NCBI GenBank assembly: GCA_023265365.1
Contig: JAHFTY010000014.1
Span: forward strand, 471 to 34,975
Length of the DNA: 34,505 nt
Direction of reading: 5' to 3'
Origin: Acidobacteriota bacterium
Lineage (GTDB): Bacteria > Acidobacteriota > Terriglobia > 20CM-2-55-15
Shown: in pieces, positions 7,689 through 15,250 of the stretch
Layout: the number at the start of each line of letters is the position of its first letter
Numbering within the stretch: the stretch's first letter is position 1
Notes under the pieces: model-generated
Told to the model about the DNA's origin: nothing
The model's database searches: none
Seen by the model: the letters and a program-made list of their open reading frames with translations, nothing else
Translations under genes and position numbers: made by a program

Positions 7689-8303
7689 TCAACTTCCGGA
7701 GTATGGGAATTTGGGTTTCTCGATCTTTTGAAGCAGCGGCGCCGCCGCATCGACTTTTTTGCGTCCCCAGGCTGCGCCTTTTTTGCGGTCCAGCAGAAAA
7801 TCGGGTTCATAGTACCGCCTGTCGTACATCAGCGCTTTCTTGTATTGCTGAACGGCCTCTGTCGTCTTGCCGATGCCGAAGAGTCCCACGGCAATGCTGG
7901 CAAGAGCTTCCGGACTTTTGGAGTCCAACCGGACGCTGGCATTCCATTCGTCCAGAGCGCGCTCGGATTCGCCGCGATCGAAGAGAATGTTGCCGAGGTA
8001 CGCGCGCGCCATGGCGAAGTTCGCGTCGAGCGTCAGGCATTTCTGGAACTCTTTTTCCGCGGCGTCGAACTGGCCCACCCGGTACAGGTAGAGGCCCGAA
8101 TAGGCGTACGGGCCGGCAAGCCTGGGATCGAGGGCCTGCGCCTTCTTCGCGGATTCATACATCTTTTCAAAATTGTTGTTTCCCGCGCTCTTGATCGCGT
8201 TTTGAAGTTCCTTCTTTGCTTTCGCGGTCGATTTGGAGTCGGCGCTGAAGGCAGCGGCGGAACATGACAGAACAAGCAGGGTGATCCAGAACATTTTTTT
8301 CAT
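7689..8303 (-). CDS. Exported TPR protein
   Basis: 204 residues from the ATG at 8303, chosen for its signal peptide (MKKMFWITLLVLSCSAAAFS). The mature part holds about four TPR motifs: MYESAKKAQALDPRLAGPYA, QFDAAEKEFQKCLTLDANFA, ESERALDEWNASVRLDSKSP and KTTEAVQQYKKALMYDRRYY. It ends in a short basic/Pro segment. It is probably a periplasmic protein-protein adaptor for the adjacent protease. The ATG lies five bases after a TGA that ends the broken extension of the caspase frame. This spacing is typical within the operon and suggests the two genes were packed around a longer caspase protein. Confidence 0.82.
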   Translation of the reverse strand: MKKMFWITLLVLSCSAAAFSADSKSTAKAKKELQNAIKSAGNNNFEKMYESAKKAQALDPRLAGPYAYSGLYLYRVGQFDAAEKEFQKCLTLDANFAMARAYLGNILFDRGESERALDEWNASVRLDSKSPEALASIAVGLFGIGKTTEAVQQYKKALMYDRRYYEPDFLLDRKKGAAWGRKKVDAAAPLLQKIEKPKFPYSGS

Positions 8304-8308
8304 GGTGC

Positions 8309-8467
8309 TCACTGACTCGCTTTGACGAACAGGGGTTGGTTTTTGATCAAGCCGGGAACGGCGACGGGATTCTGCCGTCCCGACGTATCCCTGGCGACGT
8401 GCTCGCGGACAAAATCGCACACCTCGCCGGCGGTAATGATTCCGTCACGATTCACGTCGGACTGTCC
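8309..8467 (-). other. In-frame EF-hand extension of the caspase, separated by a TAG codon
   Basis: Directly after the TAG that ends the caspase frame (8468-8470), the same frame stays open for 52 codons to a TGA at 8309-8311. It encodes GQSDVNRDGIITAGEVCDFV and then VREHV, and later RQNPV. DVNRDGIITAGE (8423-8458) fits the canonical 12-residue EF-hand calcium loop at positions 1, 3, 5, 6, 8 and 12. Family knowledge: many exported bacterial caspase-like proteins continue after the FTYFLL strand with just such an EF-hand/dockerin-like tail. The stretch is therefore probably real protein sequence cut off by a recent nonsense change, a sequencing error, or a read-through stop. No independent start or ribosome site is evident. 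Confidence 0.75.
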
Positions 8468-9874
8468 CTACAGCGCCTGAAGCAGGAAATAGGTGAAAAC
8501 GCCATGGCCCGCCCCCCATTTCTCCGATTCTTCGGACAACTCGCCGATATCGCTCGCGGTGATGATCGCACGGCCGTCGGCGGAGGCGTATTTGTAGACA
8601 TACTGGTTGATCAGGTTTTTCTGATCCTCGGCCGCGCCGGCGCCGGCGCTGTGGCAGGCGTCGGCGAACGTGACGACGCGTTTCGTCTTGATTGTGCGTG
8701 CGAACAGATCGCGCATTTGCCACATCGGAAGCGCGGTGGCCGCCATGTTGGCGGGATCCGAATCGTGCGCCAGAAAATAGAGATCGTTCGGATTGTTGGG
8801 ATCGGGCGCTCCATGGCCGGCAAAGTAGATCACCACCTGATCGTTTTCCTTGCTCCGGGTCAGGAAGGTGAAAAGCGCCGTGCGCACGTTCAGGATCGTT
8901 GCGTCTTCGTCGAACAGCGTGATGACGTTGGTGGGCCGGAACTGGCCTCCCGCCTGGGAAAGCAAAAAGTCACGGAAAGCGGCGGCGTCCGCCCGCGCAT
9001 ATTGCAGGTTGGGAAAGCCGGGCCGCGCGTACCGGTAGCGCGAAACCCCGATCACGACCGCATATTTGTCGACCACGCCTTCGGTGAGTGGAACCGCTGC
9101 CGCACCCACCGGAACGATGACCGCCGCGCGGTTTCCGGCGCGGGTCTCCACTTCGACGCGCACTTCGGTTGCGCCTTCCGGAATGGAAACCTCCTGCCGA
9201 AACGGAAAGGCGTTCCCGGTCGCGCCTGGACTCACGGCGATACCGCGAGTTGTGGGGACGGCCGCGGCGGTTTCGTTTACCGATGAAAGTGGTCGTCCGG
9301 CGATGGAAAGCGTCCAGTCCCGGTCCCTGAAAACCACCACGCCTTCGAAAACGACGCGCCTGTCCTCTTTCGACAATGCGCCGGAAGGAGAAGCCAGTTT
9401 TATCTGTGGGAGGCCGGCCAGCGGATCCGTGGTCGACGTTTCGGTGCGGAGTTCCGAACCGGAGTTGCCTTCGGACCGGATGTCGACCAGAAACGTCGCA
9501 TATAAACGCCTTCCGTAGAAATCGACGGCGCTCGCTTCAACGGAGTTCCGGCCGGGTAACAGACGGAACCCGGCGCGAAGGTTCAAATCCAGCTCACACA
9601 GCATGCCGGTCGTTTCCGATTTCGTCGTCATGATGATGTTCGCGGATTCGCCATTCACCTTCAGCGCGACGCTGCCGTAGTTGATCTGCTGCGGCGTCCG
9701 GAGGACATGGACCTGCAGGCGGCTGACGAAACTGTGCGCGAGTTCGACGGAACGATTCTCGGCAACCCGGACATTGGCCTCCGAGATTTCGAGTTCAAAC
9801 GCAGCGCTGCGACGCTGCTGAGCAGCGTGGGATGCGCCGGCAAAAATCAGAAGGATGAGGGCGATTTGTTTCAT
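8468..9874 (-). CDS. Exported caspase-like (peptidase C14) protein, interrupted by in-frame TAG
   Basis: 468 residues to the TAG, or 521 if the TAG is read through. A signal peptide (1-18, KQIALILLIFAGASHA) is followed by two beta-rich regions (about 25-135 and 155-258) resembling immunoglobulin-like folds. The C14 caspase domain is about 265-468. The catalytic dyad is present: H354 in YFAGHGAPD and C407 in FADACHSAG. The end of the domain, GHGVFTYFLLQAL, matches the usual final strand. Such proteases cleave after basic or acidic residues, but the specificity here is unknown. The M48 protease is 50 bases upstream and a TPR gene is downstream. The TAG is one base from AAG, CAG or GAG, all plausible original codons. 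Confidence is high for the family and open for the true C-terminus. Confidence 0.92.
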   Translation of the reverse strand: MKQIALILLIFAGASHAAQQRRSAAFELEISEANVRVAENRSVELAHSFVSRLQVHVLRTPQQINYGSVALKVNGESANIIMTTKSETTGMLCELDLNLRAGFRLLPGRNSVEASAVDFYGRRLYATFLVDIRSEGNSGSELRTETSTTDPLAGLPQIKLASPSGALSKEDRRVVFEGVVVFRDRDWTLSIAGRPLSSVNETAAAVPTTRGIAVSPGATGNAFPFRQEVSIPEGATEVRVEVETRAGNRAAVIVPVGAAAVPLTEGVVDKYAVVIGVSRYRYARPGFPNLQYARADAAAFRDFLLSQAGGQFRPTNVITLFDEDATILNVRTALFTFLTRSKENDQVVIYFAGHGAPDPNNPNDLYFLAHDSDPANMAATALPMWQMRDLFARTIKTKRVVTFADACHSAGAGAAEDQKNLINQYVYKYASADGRAIITASDIGELSEESEKWGAGHGVFTYFLLQAL

Positions 9875-9924
9875 GGGTGATGGGCGTGCGAGCCGCGTCG
9901 TTCAACTCGCACACCCCGTCAGGG

Positions 9925-11448
9925 TTACGGCTTGGGCTGGCCGGGATTGGCCACGTTCACCACGCGCGGAACCATCCACGCGTTTTCTCCGCTCATCGAG
10001 AGATAGTCATAAATGATGTTCATGTTCTCCGGGAGCGCGCCCGCGTTGTTTCGCTGGTAGAGTTGCACGTAAGTCTTCAACTCTTTTTGAATGTCCGGAT
10101 ACAGCTTGGCGTCATTCTCCCGGATCATGGTCAGGGCCAGTTCGAGATGCGGATCCGCATAAAAGCCGCGTTCCGCGTCATATCGAATGGCCTGGAGCAT
10201 GTGGGATTGCGCCTTCTGTTTGTCTTCCGGGGTCCGGGCGGTCAGCCGGTAGACCTTCCCTAAATAGTATTGAGTCATCGGATCGGAAGACCGGATCGCT
10301 TCGGCCTGCTCGAAATTGGTCTTCGCCATTTCGAACAGATCGTAGTCGAGGGCGAGCACGCCGTTGTCGCGTTTCAGCGCGGCCATCAACAAAGCGAAGT
10401 TCGGAGACGAGCCGATCAGCGAGCCCTGCGACTTCTTCTGGACTTCCGCTTTCAGCGTTCCGTCGAGCACCGCCTGAACATGCTGTTTCCGGTCGGCGAT
10501 GTTGGCCTTGCTGCCATGGAAGCCGAAACCGGCGCGCGGATCTTTCGTCACGGTTTGTTCCATCGCGATAAGCAATTTCGGGGCTTCGCGAATGTCGTAG
10601 TTCTGTTCGAGAGCGGTCTTCAAGCCGAACTCATCGGCATCGGTCTCCTTCGCCTTGTCCCACGCCGTCGCTTTCGGCTTCGACGAGAACGAATGAACGA
10701 CCGAATAGCCGGCGAAAGCGCTGACCGCGGCAATCGTTCCGAAGTTCAATGCGCCGTTGGCGCCTCCGGCAATGCCGCCGGCGAGAGCTCCGACGCCTCC
10801 GGCGATGGCGCCGAAGATCGCGCCCTTCTTCTTTGCGGATCGTTCCTTGTCGATTTCAAGGGCATTCTCGAGGATGCTCCCGCGGACTTCTTCATAGAAG
10901 TGATTGTGTTCGATGTGGCCGATTTCGTGGCTCAGAACATAGGCCAGTTGCGCTTCGTTCTCGAGCGACGAGAGCATGCCCGTCGATATATAGACGCTGC
11001 CCGTGCTGAGCGCGAACGATTCGGGCCGCGGATCGTAGACGATTCGGAACGTATACAGGTTGACGGTGTCCTTGGGGACCAACGACTGTCCCAACTGGTT
11101 GACGTACTGCTGAAGAACGGGATTCTGGTAGATTCCATCGCGTCCCATCGTGGTGTTGAGCCGGTAGGCCTGGCTCTGATGTCCATGGCGCATCGATTCG
11201 TACATGTCATCGATGATCCGTTTGATTTCGGGTTTTTGACCGAGTTCCTGCATTTTCTCGATGTCTTTCGGCGAGAACTTGGGTTCCTTCGAATCCTTTT
11301 TGTCCTCAAGGACCGCCTGCCGCAGAGCCTCCATTTGTTTGGAGATATCGGCGTTGTCCACATCCTGTGCCATGGCCCGTATCTCGACACGGCCCAGAAC
11401 AAGAGGCAGAACGCATAAGAACACGAGCCACTTCACTGCACGCTTCAT
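9925..11448 (-). CDS. M48-family zinc metalloprotease with TPR-like C-terminus
   Basis: 507 residues from the ATG at 11448, five bases after a perfect AGGAGG. A signal peptide or N-terminal anchor spans residues 1-25. The zinc site HEIGH is at 174-178 and the probable third ligand is E268 in KETDADEFG, as in the BepA/Oma1/HtpX group. Between them lies a Gly/Ala-rich hydrophobic stretch (about 208-249) that may insert into or lie on the membrane. From about 340 to 440 the sequence is TPR-like (FEMAKTNFEQAEAIRSSDPM, YYLGKVYRLTARTPEDKQKA). This resembles BepA, a periplasmic protease with TPRs that acts on outer membrane proteins. First gene of the long envelope operon. Confidence 0.9.
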   Translation of the reverse strand: MKRAVKWLVFLCVLPLVLGRVEIRAMAQDVDNADISKQMEALRQAVLEDKKDSKEPKFSPKDIEKMQELGQKPEIKRIIDDMYESMRHGHQSQAYRLNTTMGRDGIYQNPVLQQYVNQLGQSLVPKDTVNLYTFRIVYDPRPESFALSTGSVYISTGMLSSLENEAQLAYVLSHEIGHIEHNHFYEEVRGSILENALEIDKERSAKKKGAIFGAIAGGVGALAGGIAGGANGALNFGTIAAVSAFAGYSVVHSFSSKPKATAWDKAKETDADEFGLKTALEQNYDIREAPKLLIAMEQTVTKDPRAGFGFHGSKANIADRKQHVQAVLDGTLKAEVQKKSQGSLIGSSPNFALLMAALKRDNGVLALDYDLFEMAKTNFEQAEAIRSSDPMTQYYLGKVYRLTARTPEDKQKAQSHMLQAIRYDAERGFYADPHLELALTMIRENDAKLYPDIQKELKTYVQLYQRNNAGALPENMNIIYDYLSMSGENAWMVPRVVNVANPGQPKP

Positions 11449-11611
11449 AGGTCCTCCTAAATCGTAAACGCATCCAGGGGCGATCATGTTGTCGGACGAT
11501 TATGGTGACCATCCATTCGTATGGGAAGTTATTACGCCTGCTAATTTCCGAAAAACTATGAAAGCGGAAAGCGTGTTCATCTTTCCTCGAAAGCCGGTTT
11601 GGACGCGGTTT

Positions 11612-11733
11612 CCCCTCCTCGACGAGGAGGGGTGGCGCGAAGCGCCGGGGTGGTGGAGTAAGAAATCGATTTGATTGAACGAACCGCCCCGCCGCTTCGC
11701 GGCACCCCTCCTTCGCGAAGCGCCGGGGTGCGG
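11612..11733 (+). repeat. Dispersed composite palindromic element, copy B
   Basis: It begins with the CCCCTCCTCGACGAGGAGGGG-type palindrome (11612-11632, 21 bases, described by its arms CCCCTCCTC/GAGGAGGGG), then GGCGCGAAGCGCC, a variable centre, GAACGAACCGCCCCGCC and GCCGCTTCGCGGC. The far end differs from other copies: in place of the CCTTGGCCAAGG palindrome there is CCTTCGCGAAGCGCCGGGGTG, a fragment of the other half-element. It lies between the topoisomerase VI operon and the M48 operon, in the 294-bp gap 11449-11742. The rest of the gap (11449-11611) is AT-richer and is the likely promoter and leader of the M48 operon, although I cannot name convincing -35/-10 boxes. Confidence 0.88.
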
Positions 11734-11742
11734 CGCTGCCTT

Positions 11743-12891
11743 TCAATCGAGGAAGACGGCTTCTTTCAGGCGGGCGGGAACGTACTCCTCGGTGACGTAG
11801 CTGATGTCTTTGCTGATCAGGGCTTCCACTTCGAGCTTGAAGCCGTTCCTGAGCATCAGTTCGATTTCCCTCTGCCACGGCTTCTTGTGGGCGAACCACG
11901 GATACTGCGCGATCTGCCGCGCGCGTTTGATGTCCTGCTCGTTCAGTTTGATTTGAACGCTGGGGCTGAGCTGGCATCGTTCGTAGTCGTTGCTGCGGAG
12001 GCCGAGGAACCGGGCTTCCGGAATGGCCATGCGCCGGGATTCGTACGCGAGGTTGATCGAGCCCTGTTTGATGACGCTGTAGATGTAGTATCCCCACGGA
12101 TCGTTGTCGAGCAGGCAGTACACCGGCAGCTTCAACTCGTAATGGAGCCGGTTCAGCATCCGGCGGACGCCGCGTGGAGGCTGGCCGCCGCCGTGCGTGA
12201 GGATGCAGTTGTGCTGGCGCCAGAATTTGTCTTCGTTGAAACGCCGCCAGACGGTGTCCTTTTCGACGTGAAGAACGAACGTGGCGGTGTTCTTTTTGAA
12301 CTGCACGATATCCTGCTCGACGATGGACGGGATGCTGTAGCCGCCCGATCCCATCCTCGAGCAATCGATCTCGTCGCCGCTGTCGACCAGCGTGATCGGC
12401 CCGACCATCGCTCCGGCGTTTTTGGCGTAGAGGTGGAGTTCTTCGCGCATCGAGTCCAGCGAGACCTCGACGTCCTCGATAATGGGATCGCATTCATCCT
12501 GGGTGTCGAAAGTCTCTTCGCTTGTTCCTTCGATCGTGTGCTTCAACAGATAGAACAGGCCGCGGATGCTGGTCGTCTTTCCCTGTTCGATGAGTTTTTT
12601 GCATCCCGAACCGACCAGCAGCGTCTGCATGTAGCTGCGCGCCTGCGCGAGGTTGAAGAGTTCCCGCCGGTTGGAGCCGCTCCCCATCTCGATGATCTTC
12701 CGGGACTGGTTGAATCTCACGTTCGACAACGACCGCGATGGAATCTCGACGTGCGGAGCGCGGCCGCTCTCGGCGGATTTCACGACGCCGTCCGCAAGGT
12801 CGCGGATGGAGCCGAGCGTTTTTTTGTCTTTCGCCGTCAGCGTTGCAGGCGCGGAAGAAGATGTCCTGGTCCGTTTAGTTTTCCTGGCCAT
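11743..12891 (-). CDS. top6A: DNA topoisomerase VI subunit A
   Basis: 382 residues, the usual length for the family. The cleavage subunit: Y114 in [13 protein letters not shown] is in the place of the catalytic tyrosine that forms the 5'-phosphotyrosyl link. The Toprim domain shows E210 ([11 protein letters not shown]) and the acidic pair D262/D264 ([12 protein letters not shown]), which bind magnesium. The protein works with subunit B as an A2B2 type IIB topoisomerase, relaxing and decatenating DNA. The ATG lies within the last 17 bases of the B gene, so translation is coupled. The first 20 residues are basic and Ser/Thr-rich. Identification is by motifs. Confidence 0.93.
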   Translation of the reverse strand: MARKTKRTRTSSSAPATLTAKDKKTLGSIRDLADGVVKSAESGRAPHVEIPSRSLSNVRFNQSRKIIEMGSGSNRRELFNLAQARSYMQTLLVGSGCKKLIEQGKTTSIRGLFYLLKHTIEGTSEETFDTQDECDPIIEDVEVSLDSMREELHLYAKNAGAMVGPITLVDSGDEIDCSRMGSGGYSIPSIVEQDIVQFKKNTATFVLHVEKDTVWRRFNEDKFWRQHNCILTHGGGQPPRGVRRMLNRLHYELKLPVYCLLDNDPWGYYIYSVIKQGSINLAYESRRMAIPEARFLGLRSNDYERCQLSPSVQIKLNEQDIKRARQIAQYPWFAHKKPWQREIELMLRNGFKLEVEALISKDISYVTEEYVPARLKEAVFLD

Positions 12892-14875
12892 GGCCTTCCT
12901 GATTCACGATAAGAACGTTCTCGCCAAAGTCTTCGTCGCCGTCTTCGACTTTTTTGCCGCGCTCGTCCATTTTCGTATCGGCAACGGCCGTCTTGCGTTT
13001 CGCGACGTCGACGAGGCGGCCGTACAGCTCTTTCCGCGACCGATCGTCATAATCCCTGATCGACGCGACCGCCGTCGCCACCTCGCCCAGGTACCGGAGG
13101 AAAATCTCGCGGCGTTCTCCCTCCTGCCGGACCTTCTTGCGTTGATTGAGATACATGGACAGCTTGCGTCCCACCGCCTGAAGGCCGAGTCGAAGCTCTT
13201 TCAGGATTTCCGGATAGGGAGCGACGGCTTCCTTCGATTCGCTGGTGAAAGGGACCCATACGCTGGCCATGTGCACCATGAGCGTCAGAGGACCCGTCGG
13301 GAGTTGACCGCGGGATTGCGAAAGTCCGTAGGCGCGCCAGTTATTCGCGATCACGGATTGCGTGATGGCGCAGGCCGCCGGTTGGAACAGAAGAGGGACG
13401 CGATTCGCGTACCGCAGGACCTGCATGGACTGGCCTTCGGACAGGTTCACGTTTCGCATCGCGGCGTGGAGACGGACGATTTCTTCCCGGTCGAGTTTCG
13501 ACGGAGTCTGCCGGACGCCCATCCGGGCTTCCGAAAGGATCTTTTCGGCCCCGGCGGCCCCGATTCCATCGAAGGTCGTGAGCAGGAACTGCCGGAGGGA
13601 GCGCGCGTCGCTTTCCGCGAGCAGTTCCGTGAGCGCGTCCACCGAGACCTTTTGTGTGGGACTGGCCCCGCCAAAAGCCAGACCGACCTCGATCAGAAAC
13701 GGGTTGCCGCGGTACACCGAAGGGGGGCGCGTCGCCGCGCAGAAGAACTCTCCGGGCACCTGGTGGTGAAGTCCTTTCAGGATCAGCGGTTCTCCGATCG
13801 GCGAAATGCAGTCGGTCGACGGGGCGCTGATCTTCGTGACCTGAATGGCCTGGTACAAGGCGTCCGCTTCCTGACGGCCGATCCGCCGGGGATTGGCGCG
13901 GGTGCTGATTTTGGCCGTTGCGCAAATTTTCTGCGCGATGCCGGGGCTGACGCGCGAGAACGACGTGGTCAGAAACTGCGAGATCGATCCGGCCGGGTTG
14001 TCCTTCAACATCGTCACCAACTGCCCAAGCTCGATTCCATAGGGATGCGGCTTGATCTCCTGCGGCTCGGCGGGAAGCTGGGCGGTCGAACGCGAGCAGG
14101 TCGCCCTGTGACCCTCCGGATCGATGTAATGAATCGTGACGTGCGGGTTGGCAATCGCGGTCTGTTCCAGATACTCGTCCACGCTTCCGCGGCCGCGCTG
14201 ATAGCGGCCTTCCAACTCGATGGTGACTCGCGTGCCGCTTTTGACTTCGTCGCGGTGGTGCGACTCTTCGGCCGGCATCGGATAGTGCGAGACCCACTCG
14301 ATGCCGTGATCGGCGATGTATTGGTGACCTTTTTCTCCGGCCGGAATGTCTTCGCCGTCACCTTTGCCGTTGATGATTTCCGGCCGGTTCCGCTTCGTGT
14401 CGATCCGGATCTCGAAGTAATGCGCCGGCTTTCCTGGCGACGTCCTGGAGATGATTTTTACGGGTTTGCCCGTTGTGAGCATGCCGTACATGCCCGCGGC
14501 GCTGATGCCGATACCCTGCTGGCCGCGGCTCATCCGCAACCGGTGGAATTTCGAGCCGTAGAGGAGTTTCCCGAAGATCAACGGGATCTGTTTCTTCATG
14601 ATGCCGGGCCCGTTGTCCTGCACGCCAACCTTGTAGCGGTTGGTTCCCATCGTCTCGATGTGCACCCAAAGTTCCGGGACGATGCCGGCTTCTTCGCACG
14701 CGTCAAGCGAGTTGTCGACCGCCTCTTTGACGGCGGTCAACAGCGCCTTCCGGGGATTGTCGAATCCGAGAAGGTGGCGATTTTTCGCAAAGAACTCGCT
14801 GACGGAGATATCGCGTTGCTTCAGAGCCATCGACTCGGCGGTCGCGCGCTTTCGCGGTTGTTTGTGATCTTTCAT
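12875..14875 (-). CDS. top6B: DNA topoisomerase VI subunit B
   Basis: 666 residues. The N-terminal GHKL ATPase fold has an N-box ([18 protein letters not shown]51/N55), the D87-x-G-x-G motif ([10 protein letters not shown]) and the lid [15 protein letters not shown] (117-131), with [15 protein letters not shown] typical of Top6B. A helix-two-turn-helix-like middle and a transducer domain follow. The last roughly 60 residues are charged and acidic. ATP binding dimerises B and opens or closes the gate formed by subunit A. The gene is first in a two-gene operon with the A subunit and overlaps it by 17 bases. The start at 14875 has GGAAGG about nine bases upstream. Upstream are two dispersed elements. 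Confidence 0.95.
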   Translation of the reverse strand: MKDHKQPRKRATAESMALKQRDISVSEFFAKNRHLLGFDNPRKALLTAVKEAVDNSLDACEEAGIVPELWVHIETMGTNRYKVGVQDNGPGIMKKQIPLIFGKLLYGSKFHRLRMSRGQQGIGISAAGMYGMLTTGKPVKIISRTSPGKPAHYFEIRIDTKRNRPEIINGKGDGEDIPAGEKGHQYIADHGIEWVSHYPMPAEESHHRDEVKSGTRVTIELEGRYQRGRGSVDEYLEQTAIANPHVTIHYIDPEGHRATCSRSTAQLPAEPQEIKPHPYGIELGQLVTMLKDNPAGSISQFLTTSFSRVSPGIAQKICATAKISTRANPRRIGRQEADALYQAIQVTKISAPSTDCISPIGEPLILKGLHHQVPGEFFCAATRPPSVYRGNPFLIEVGLAFGGASPTQKVSVDALTELLAESDARSLRQFLLTTFDGIGAAGAEKILSEARMGVRQTPSKLDREEIVRLHAAMRNVNLSEGQSMQVLRYANRVPLLFQPAACAITQSVIANNWRAYGLSQSRGQLPTGPLTLMVHMASVWVPFTSESKEAVAPYPEILKELRLGLQAVGRKLSMYLNQRKKVRQEGERREIFLRYLGEVATAVASIRDYDDRSRKELYGRLVDVAKRKTAVADTKMDERGKKVEDGDEDFGENVLIVNQEGHGQEN

Positions 14876-14948
14876 CGTTCCAGCCTTCCACTTTGTCTGG
14901 CACGAAGGACAGGAGAGGTCCGAGGCGAAATCGAGGAGAAGCGTCTTT

Positions 14949-15064
14949 CCCCTCCTCGACGAGGAGGGGTGGCGCGAAGCGCCGGGGTGGTGCTTTCACG
15001 AAAACGATTTTGTTGAACGAACCGCCCCGCCGCTTCGCGGCACCCCGCCTTGGCCAAGGCGGGG
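14949..15064 (+). repeat. Dispersed composite palindromic element, copy C1 (complete)
   Basis: The best complete copy: outer palindrome with CCCCTCCTC/GAGGAGGGG arms (14949-14969), GGCGCGAAGCGCC hairpin, spacer TGCTTTCACGAAAACGATTT, then GCCGCTTCGCGGC and the outer palindrome CCCCGCCTT/AAGGCGGGG (15043-15064). Read from each end, the two halves resemble each other: GAGGGGTGGCGCGAAGCGCC against GCGGGGTGCCGCGAAGCGGC. The element is therefore an inverted pair of diverged half-elements. Conserved flanks are GCGAAATCGAGGAGAAGCG on the left and GGGGAAAAGTCCTCGTCCCA on the right. It occupies the 375-bp divergent gap between top6B and the histidine kinase. Confidence 0.92.
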
Positions 15065-15126
15065 AAAAGTCCTCGTCCCAACGTTTTTTCTCGCTTAGGG
15101 AATGTTGGATCCAAACCGACTTTTTG

Positions 15127-15204
15127 GGTGGCGCGAAGCGCCGGGGTGGTGCTTTCACGAAAACGATTTTGTTAAACGAACCGCCCCGCCGCTTCGCGGC
15201 ACCC
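15127..15204 (+). repeat. Dispersed composite element, copy C2 (both outer palindromes lost)
   Basis: Nearly identical to the centre of C1, 63 bases further right (GGGTGGCGCGAAGCGCCGGG, TTCACGAAAACGATTTTGTT, then the GAACGAACC-like and GCCGCTTCGCGGC parts), but cut on both sides exactly inside the outer palindromes. On its left is the CCAAACCGACTTTTTGGG block, also found near 1190. The remaining 15205-15250 forms the leader of the histidine kinase. I see no clear promoter in it. Confidence 0.88.
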
Positions 15205-15250
15205 GCAAGGGAATTCGGGTTCTCCTTTCTGTTGTAAACTGGGCCGGATC

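Noticed and set aside
8468-8470. Genome-wide reassignment of TAG to an amino acid
   Set aside because: TAG ends the LVIVD and arsC genes at the expected places, so a general recoding is not supported; only a local stop, error or read-through remains possible.
11449-11611. Promoter boxes for the M48 operon
   Set aside because: The stretch is AT-richer and is the right place, but no -35/-10 pair with acceptable spacing stood out, so none is annotated.
12653-15016. A 787-codon open frame on the plus strand
   Set aside because: It is antisense to both topoisomerase VI genes, which have all catalytic motifs; the plus product resembles nothing.
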